A stretch of 64,000 nucleotides of DNA from Bacteroidota bacterium (GTDB taxonomy: Bacteria; Bacteroidota; Bacteroidia; UBA7662; CANHCV01): NCBI GenBank assembly GCA_947501265.1, contig CANMVY010000003.1:62001-126000 (forward strand), written 5' to 3'. Below are positions 58,711 to 64,000 of this stretch, piece after piece (position 1 is the stretch's first letter; every line of letters begins with the position of its first letter). Made by a program: the position numbers and the translations under genes. The notes beneath the pieces were generated by a model that was not told the DNA's origin, did not search any database, and saw nothing but the letters and a program-made list of their open reading frames with translations.

Positions 58711-60663
58711 TTATCGCTGAATCATGATTTTTTCCATTTTGCGATGCACTTTGTTTTCGGCATCGGTTGCAATGATTTCCAAATGGTACAATCCTTCAGA
58801 TACATCGTTGTAGTTCAACGTTTGGGTTTCTACCTGACCATATGCTTGGCGCTTTACCAAACGGCCATCAGCAGCATAAACGCTTACTTGAACATTTTTT
58901 ACCGGTGCACCCAACTGCAACTGGAATTCACCACGGCTGGGGTTCGGATTGATATTCAAAGAGAAGTCACCAACCATTCCACGACAAGCAGAAGTATTTA
59001 ATGACAATGAACCGGGTTGAGACCAACCGCACAAAGTGGTTTGAACTTGAGCACCCAAAGAACCGGAAACAAATGAACCATTATTGGTAATTACCGCGCT
59101 GTTTGCGTTCTGACTAACCAACGATAAGCCTGAGGGAAGGTTAAAACGATAACGAATAGCTCCAGGAACAACCGGCATGGTATAGGTAACCAAATCGCCA
59201 GGACAAATGCTGTTTGATCCGCTGATAACCGGCTTGGCCAACAAAGAAACGGTGATGGAACGGGATGGTGTATTTCCGCAAGCAGAAATACCTAAGACCG
59301 AAATGGAACCGCTGGAGAAAGAAGCCGCGAAAGTAACTTGAATGGAGTTGGTACCTTGACCAGAAACCAAAGTGGCATTGGTAGGAAGCGTCCATTGGAA
59401 TCCGCTGCAACCGGCTATGGATTGAACGGAGTAGGTTGCTTGGGTAGCGGTACCACGAATGTTACACACGGAAGTAACCGATTGACTGAATTCAGGAACT
59501 GTGGTAATGGCTGATTTTTTAGGATAAATCGCACGAGCTGAACCGTTTCCGCAACTGTTAACAGGCGTAGCGCGAATTTGACCGGTTGAGAAGCCAGCAG
59601 GATAAGTAACGGAAATAACGTTTCCGGTAGCGTTACCCACTGCCGTGATTCCGTTGGTAAGCAACCAAGTGTACGATAACGCATTGGGATCTGCAGGAAC
59701 GGAATAGGTTAACGTATTGCTTGTTCCTAAAACAGCGCATGGATTTAAGTCACCGGTAATGGCAACCGGACGTGTAGGAACTGCTGTAAATTTGTTAACC
59801 TGAATGGAATTTGAAACAGCAGTACATCCGTTGGAATCGGTTGTTGTAACCGAATAGAGTCCGGAAACGGATGCTACGATGGAAGCTGTAGAATCTCCAT
59901 TACTCCAAACATATCCATTTGCAGAGGATGATTGAAGGTTAACATTGGTGTTACATACGTTGGTTGCTCCAGTTGCTGTAATGCTAGGAACTACCGGGCT
60001 GTACACGGTTACATTTACTGCAGAAGCCGAACCCACGCATCCGTTGGTATCGGTTCCTACAACCGAGTAACTTCCTGAAGCATTTACCTGCAAGAAAGAG
60101 TTCGTGCTAGCATTTGACCAAGAATATTGGCTTGCACCCGATGCGGTAAGCGTTACCGCCCCCCCTTGACAGAAAGCCAAATCACCAGAAGCTTGAATGG
60201 AAACGGTAGGATTGGTGTTTACCGTAACAATTTTCTCATTGGAAGTGGCGCTGTTGGAACCATCGGATACTACCACGCGGTAAGAACCACTTGTTGAGGC
60301 ATAATAAACAGTGTCGGTTGCACCTGAAATATTGTTCCCGTTTAAAGTCCATTGATAGGTATTCCCTGTAGCAAAATTTGTAAACAATTTTACACTATCA
60401 CCTTGGCAAAATGCCAAATTTCCAAGATTGAAAATAGGGGCAGATAAATCAACCGAATCATCCGGTTGCAAAAACCCTTGGCGTAAAGTAATTCCATTGT
60501 TGGAGATGGTACCAATCACGGCTTCGCCAATGTTGGTGGTTAGTGTAATTCCACCGTTGGTAAAGGTGCCTCCAGCAGAATTAATCACTTGCCGTTGAAT
60601 GGACTGCGCCATTCCCAAAGTGCCAATGCAGAGAAGCGCAAAGAGAAGGTGTGTTTTCTTCAT
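58711..60663 (-). CDS. Large secreted protein with Ig-like repeats and type IX sorting domain
   Basis: 650 residues. Signal peptide (MKKTHLLFALLCIGTLGMAQ); first domain INSAGGTFTNGGITLTTNIGEAVIGT, common at the start of these proteins. Then four or more Ig/PKD-like repeats (FCQGDSVKLFTNFATG, FCQGGAVTLTASGASQYSWSNAS, NVCNTNVNLQSSSANGYVWS) with single cysteines that could pair. A C-terminal type A sorting domain reads INPNPSRGEFQLQLGAPVKNV and GLYHLEIIATDAENKVHRKM. It is probably exported to the surface by the type IX system and anchored or released there. It is a single transcription unit with a strong terminator. Confidence 0.9.
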   Translation of the reverse strand: MKKTHLLFALLCIGTLGMAQSIQRQVINSAGGTFTNGGITLTTNIGEAVIGTISNNGITLRQGFLQPDDSVDLSAPIFNLGNLAFCQGDSVKLFTNFATGNTYQWTLNGNNISGATDTVYYASTSGSYRVVVSDGSNSATSNEKIVTVNTNPTVSIQASGDLAFCQGGAVTLTASGASQYSWSNASTNSFLQVNASGSYSVVGTDTNGCVGSASAVNVTVYSPVVPSITATGATNVCNTNVNLQSSSANGYVWSNGDSTASIVASVSGLYSVTTTDSNGCTAVSNSIQVNKFTAVPTRPVAITGDLNPCAVLGTSNTLTYSVPADPNALSYTWLLTNGITAVGNATGNVISVTYPAGFSTGQIRATPVNSCGNGSARAIYPKKSAITTVPEFSQSVTSVCNIRGTATQATYSVQSIAGCSGFQWTLPTNATLVSGQGTNSIQVTFAASFSSGSISVLGISACGNTPSRSITVSLLAKPVISGSNSICPGDLVTYTMPVVPGAIRYRFNLPSGLSLVSQNANSAVITNNGSFVSGSLGAQVQTTLCGWSQPGSLSLNTSACRGMVGDFSLNINPNPSRGEFQLQLGAPVKNVQVSVYAADGRLVKRQAYGQVETQTLNYNDVSEGLYHLEIIATDAENKVHRKMEKIMIQR

Positions 60664-61079
60664 GGATGATTTTTTATTTCGTCAAATATATACTTTTTTT
60701 CTCGAATTCTCATTTGATCTTCCTGTTTTATTTCCGTCTTTTTTTTATGGACGAAAAGGTTGGGTTTAAAAATGGGTTTTTTAGCTTCTTAAGCGTTTTT
60801 TACTTTTCCTTGAAGTGAATCATTTTTAAAAAAATACTCCTTTTTGAGTAGGTTATTTTCCCTTAAAATCGATCGATCTACTATAAAGAACCCTCGATTA
60901 AATGGATTTTAATGTTTTGTCGTTAAGCGATGATACGGATTTCGAAACATTTCATTGTCAACCCAGCATTAAAGAAGATGAAAGTTTGTGGGTTCTATGA
61001 ACAATTCAACCTGCTTTTTTGCCAAACGACGCATATGCGCTTAAACGTTGTTCAAGGTCTGTAGCAATTCCAATGAACT
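60664..61079. other. Intergenic region, no intact gene
   Basis: About 415 bp. AT-rich, with runs of T. The minus-strand open stretch at about 61008-61082 reads IKFIGIATDLEQRLSAYASF and then GKKAG before a stop. It resembles the YIGxTxDLxxRL core of GIY-YIG nucleases, but it overlaps the end of the ABC ATPase gene and lacks the rest of the domain. A remnant is possible. No RNA gene is seen. Confidence 0.4.
60683..60690 (-). promoter_or_regulatory. -7 element of the type IX secreted protein gene
   Basis: TATATTTG on the minus strand, 19 bases upstream of the ATG at 60663. No exact TTTG is found at the -33 spacing. Confidence 0.5.
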
Positions 61080-61760
61080 TTATGAAATAATCCGCCCATC
61101 TTCCATGATGATATTGCGTTGGGTATTGTCTGCAAAATTCTGATCGTGGGTAACAACCAGCAAGGTTTTATTGAACGTATTGACCAATTCACTGAAAATG
61201 TCAAAAACAATTTCAGTGTTTTTGCTATCTAAATTTCCCGTGGGTTCGTCGCACATCAAAATCAAGGGGTCGTTGATCATCGCTCTGGCAATGGCAATGC
61301 GTTGTTTTTCTCCTCCTGAAACCTGATAGGCCATTTTCATGGCGAGTTTTTCTATGCCTAGTTTTTTGAGTAATTCGTAAGCATTGTGTTCGAGTTCTTG
61401 TTCCGATAATTTATTGGCTTTAAGACCCGGAAGCATCACATTTTTCAAAACACTAAATTCATTCAACAAATAATGAAATTGAAAAATAAACCCAATTTTT
61501 TCATTTCTCACCCGTGCTAGTTCAGCTTCTGTTTTTCCTGCCATTAATTCATGGTCTATCCAAAGCTCTCCTTCATAGTCGGAGTCCATGGTGGAAAGAA
61601 TGTAAAGCAAAGTTGATTTCCCACACCCAGATCTACCCGTTATTGCTACAAATTCTCCACGATTAATGGTAAAAGAAAGGTCTTTTAGCACATCTATTTT
61701 CACAGGATCGTGAAACGATTTGTAAATGGATTTGGCTTCTAAAACGATTTGCTTTTCCAT
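61080..61760 (-). CDS. ABC transporter ATPase, LolD/MacB type
   Basis: 226 residues from ATG 61760. Walker A GRSGCGKST (about 40), Q-loop FQFHYLLNEFSVLKNV, signature VSGGEKQRIAIARAM, Walker B ILMCDEPTGNLD and the switch His in VVTHDQNF. The family members power lipoprotein release or macrolide/peptide export together with an FtsX-like permease. It lies one base after the permease gene, which makes it the ATPase of that system. A longer in-frame start lies inside the permease gene and is rejected. Confidence 0.93.
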   Translation of the reverse strand: MEKQIVLEAKSIYKSFHDPVKIDVLKDLSFTINRGEFVAITGRSGCGKSTLLYILSTMDSDYEGELWIDHELMAGKTEAELARVRNEKIGFIFQFHYLLNEFSVLKNVMLPGLKANKLSEQELEHNAYELLKKLGIEKLAMKMAYQVSGGEKQRIAIARAMINDPLILMCDEPTGNLDSKNTEIVFDIFSELVNTFNKTLLVVTHDQNFADNTQRNIIMEDGRIIS

Positions 61761-61761
61761 T

Positions 61762-63021
61762 TTATTTCCCTCTAATGATTTCCACTGGATCAACAACACT
61801 CGCTTTTCGCGAGGGAAACCAACCTGCAAAATAGGTCGTAGCTACGGCAAAGATAACCGCTATTGCATAGTATTGAATACCGTAATCTACGGGGTAGGTA
61901 TCAACCATGGGCACAGCTGCAGAATTAAACGGAATATGATCGATCGCCACAGAAAAGAGCAAACCCAGCAAAGCACCCAACAAGGCACCACCTAAACCGA
62001 TACTCAATGAGATCGCAATGAAAATTTTCTTCACATCTGCTCCTGAAAAACCAGTGGCTTTGAGGATGGCAATGGTATCCATTTTTTCATAAATCATCAT
62101 ATTCAGGATGTTGTAAATGCCAAACCCGGCTACAATTAAAAGAACAATGCCTACTGAAAATGAAATGATGGTTCGTGCACTGCTACCCGTTTCAAACTGT
62201 GCATTGGCTGTTTGAATATCTTCAGCATCTATTTTAAACAGTGCTGCGTATTCCTTTGCTAATTCGGGAGCCTTATCCATATCGTAGAGTTTGATTTGGA
62301 TATCGGTCATGTAATTACTCGATTCGCCCAGGAGTTTCTGGCAGGTAGCCAAGCTCACATAACTTTGTACCTTGTCCAATTCCACCAAACCCGATTGAAA
62401 AAAACCGACCACTTTTAGTGAAAATTGTTCGCCATAAATGGTAGTCACTTGGATCAGATCGCCTTTTTTTGCTTGCATTTTGTCGGCAATACCTTGTCCT
62501 AAAATGATACTGTTGGAGCGGTTTTCTAAATCAAAAGCATTGCCACCAAACACGTAGTCTTGAAATTTAAACAATTTGGATTCTTGGCCCACTTCTACAC
62601 CATTTACAACTCCATTGAGTTCAATATTTCCAAGATTGTAGAAAACTTGAGCCGACAATTTCGGCGCTACCCCAATCACCCGAGAATCGTTTTTGAGGCG
62701 TTTGAAAATGGTTTCTACCTGGTAAATTTCTTTTCGGGCATTGGCAGGCTTAATGGAATGAATGAAATGATGGTAATTTTTAAAAGTTGAATCCAACGCT
62801 ATCGGCTGATTATCAGATGGGCGGATGTCGTTATAGAGTCGAATATGGGGTGTTCTGTTTAACACCAACCCGTCAAGCAGGGTATTCAACCCTTCCATAA
62901 AACCCAAAAGCGAAACGAAAAAAGCCACACTAAAGGCCACACCAATAGCAGCTACCAAAGTTTGTTTGGAGCGTGCAAGAAGCAAGGCTTTCGCTATTTC
63001 AAAAATGTGTTTGACTTTCAT
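61762..63021 (-). CDS. FtsX/MacB-type ABC transporter permease
   Basis: 419 residues. One N-terminal helix (TLVAAIGVAFSVAFFVSLLGFMEG, about 20-45), a large periplasmic MacB-PCD domain (about 50-270: KIYQVETIFKRLKNDSR, ILGQGIADKMQAKKGDLIQV) and three C-terminal helices (TIISFSVGIVLLIVAGFGIYN, FIAISLSIGLGGALLGALLG, YAIAVIFAVATTYFAGW), ending in ARKASVVDPVEIIRGK-like FPSRKASVVDPVEII. This is the mechanotransmission-type permease. Four bases overlap with the adaptor gene. Substrate unknown: a lipoprotein, a peptide or a drug. Confidence 0.9.
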   Translation of the reverse strand: MKVKHIFEIAKALLLARSKQTLVAAIGVAFSVAFFVSLLGFMEGLNTLLDGLVLNRTPHIRLYNDIRPSDNQPIALDSTFKNYHHFIHSIKPANARKEIYQVETIFKRLKNDSRVIGVAPKLSAQVFYNLGNIELNGVVNGVEVGQESKLFKFQDYVFGGNAFDLENRSNSIILGQGIADKMQAKKGDLIQVTTIYGEQFSLKVVGFFQSGLVELDKVQSYVSLATCQKLLGESSNYMTDIQIKLYDMDKAPELAKEYAALFKIDAEDIQTANAQFETGSSARTIISFSVGIVLLIVAGFGIYNILNMMIYEKMDTIAILKATGFSGADVKKIFIAISLSIGLGGALLGALLGLLFSVAIDHIPFNSAAVPMVDTYPVDYGIQYYAIAVIFAVATTYFAGWFPSRKASVVDPVEIIRGK

Positions 63022-64000
63022 TCTTTCGAAAGTTTGATTTTGGTATGCTCGTCTATTCCGCCGAGAACTTCTACAGTATTGAAATCCTTCAAACCCGTTT
63101 TGATGGAACGAAGGGTTCCATCTTCTAACATAACAGCCGTATCATTTATCAAATAGTTGCTGGGAATGGTTAAAACATTCGTTTTTTCCTTGATAAGGAT
63201 ATTTACCTCCAAAGAAAGGTTGGGGTACAGCACTTTTGGAGTTTTTGTGAAAAGGGCTTCTACCCGAAAGGCTCTTTTCCTTTCATCCATCATGGGATAG
63301 ATGAAACTTATGGTGGCCTCGAAAACTTGATCTTTGTAACTATCCATCCGGACCATCACTTTTTGACCATTTTTTATTTTAACAATATCTAATTCATCAA
63401 CATTGAACTCAATAACAAAATCACGTTTTCCGAGTACCGCTAAGGGTTTGGTTCCACTGGCAAATTCTCCTTTTTTGGCATTGATTTTATACACCACCCC
63501 TTCCAATTCACTTCGTATGATCAGGTTGTTTTCTGTAGATTGAGCTATTTTAAGGTTGTTTTTGCTTTGCTCTGAGGCCAGTTTCAGTTGCCGATTGAGG
63601 TCTTCATAAAGGACTTTGGCTTTTTTTAGATTGGCTTTGGCATTTTCATAACTCAGTTCTTGCTTCTCCAAATCAATTTTTGCTCCAATGTTTTGTTTCC
63701 ACAAGCTTTGTTGCCGTAAAAGGGAGATTGAATCGTTCGTTGCTTTCTTTTGAGCCAATTCAATGAAATTTTGGGCTTCCAAAAGTTTTGTTTTATTGCG
63801 TTGATAATCATTGCTGAATGCGGTTGCCAACGCATTTTTAGTGGATAATTTGGTACTGTTGTTTTCAAGCTGAAATAGGGGAGTACCTTTCTGAACAAAG
63901 TCGCCTTCTTTTACAAAAATGGTTTCAATTTTCCCATTCAACTCCGCAAAAACCTCGTATTGATGATTGCTTTTTACAATTCCTGCCGCATATACGCTTT
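63018..64000 (-). CDS. MacA/HlyD-type periplasmic adaptor (5' end outside window)
   Basis: The frame is open at the right edge (SVYAAGIVKSNHQYEVFAEL), so the N-terminal signal peptide is missing. The biotinyl-lipoyl hairpin is present: NGKIETIFVKEGDFVQKGTP near the start and a second half ELEGVVYKINAKKGEFASGT, separated by a coiled coil of about 100 residues (LLEAQNFIELAQKKATNDSI to KNNLKIAQSTENNL). The barrel and membrane-proximal domains follow (VRMDSYKDQVFEATISFIYP). The adaptor connects the FtsX-like permease to an outer-membrane channel, giving a tripartite exporter. Confidence 0.9.
   Translation of the reverse strand, partial: SVYAAGIVKSNHQYEVFAELNGKIETIFVKEGDFVQKGTPLFQLENNSTKLSTKNALATAFSNDYQRNKTKLLEAQNFIELAQKKATNDSISLLRQQSLWKQNIGAKIDLEKQELSYENAKANLKKAKVLYEDLNRQLKLASEQSKNNLKIAQSTENNLIIRSELEGVVYKINAKKGEFASGTKPLAVLGKRDFVIEFNVDELDIVKIKNGQKVMVRMDSYKDQVFEATISFIYPMMDERKRAFRVEALFTKTPKVLYPNLSLEVNILIKEKTNVLTIPSNYLINDTAVMLEDGTLRSIKTGLKDFNTVEVLGGIDEHTKIKLSKE

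Overview
This 64 kb window comes from a chromosome of a member of the Bacteroidota, probably class Flavobacteriia or a close relative. The evidence is lineage-typical: a gliding-motility type C-terminal sorting domain (4749-6866), type IX secretion sorting domains (51231-52856 and 58711-60663), an OmpA protein with thrombospondin-3 repeats, paired DUF4199 membrane proteins, a GH92 mannosidase, and promoters of the Bacteroidota form TTTG-N19-TAnnTTTG (clearest before the di-haem peroxidase gene, the initiator tRNA and the OmpA gene). Overlapping ATGA or TGATG start/stop junctions are very common, so many genes sit in tightly coupled chains.

Layout. 1-6.9 kb: end of a probable GH20 hexosaminidase coupled to a LuxE-like gene, a VOC protein, then a minus-strand run of di-haem peroxidase, rlmN and a GreA-like gene, and a large secreted adhesin-like protein. 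7.3-13.3 kb: M20 peptidase, a DUF7662-like protein, a DUF6671 gene broken by an in-frame TAA, isocitrate dehydrogenase divergent from a LysR regulator, and a repeat-rich spacer leading to initiator tRNA-Met. 13.4-24 kb: nine minus-strand genes in one chain (SDR, GH92 mannosidase, BatA/VWA protein, a dihydroorotase-like protein without its metal ligands, an unrecognised protein, two DUF4199 proteins, GT2, GT4). 24-34 kb: OmpA protein, NlpC/P60 peptidase, FtsE, then a minus-strand chain glycolate-oxidase-like / aroC / gmhA / recQ / GT4 / GT2. 34-45 kb: msrB, selD, hemerythrin, an inserted type II restriction-modification cassette, an epimerase-like gene, prmC divergent from ribD, a DMT permease, an IMPACT protein, rlmH, and dinB divergent from a self-cleavable XRE-S24 repressor. 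45-58 kb: mostly core genes (RluA-type synthase, metG, rsmG, tgt, LptF/G) with secreted proteins. 58-64 kb: a repeat-rich spacer, a large secreted protein, and a three-gene MacAB/Lol-type exporter whose adaptor runs off the right edge.

The most distinctive features are structural. The restriction-modification cassette (36496-38609) is AT-rich and lies between 65-bp imperfect direct repeats. Each repeat contains the last codons of the upstream hemerythrin gene and the first codons of the downstream epimerase gene, as expected for an insertion with a long target duplication; its promoter appears to take the -33 element from the duplicated host DNA. Two other tandem duplications occur: 103 bp at the OmpA/NlpC boundary, which doubles the shared terminator, and 273 bp beside the initiator tRNA. 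An 18-bp perfect palindrome, AAACGTTTATAAACGTTT, occurs three times, always between genes. I did not find a convincing wholly new multi-gene system; the strongest candidates for new biology are the restriction-modification cassette with its insertion mode, the palindrome/G-rich repeat family, and the dinB/S24 damage-response pair.
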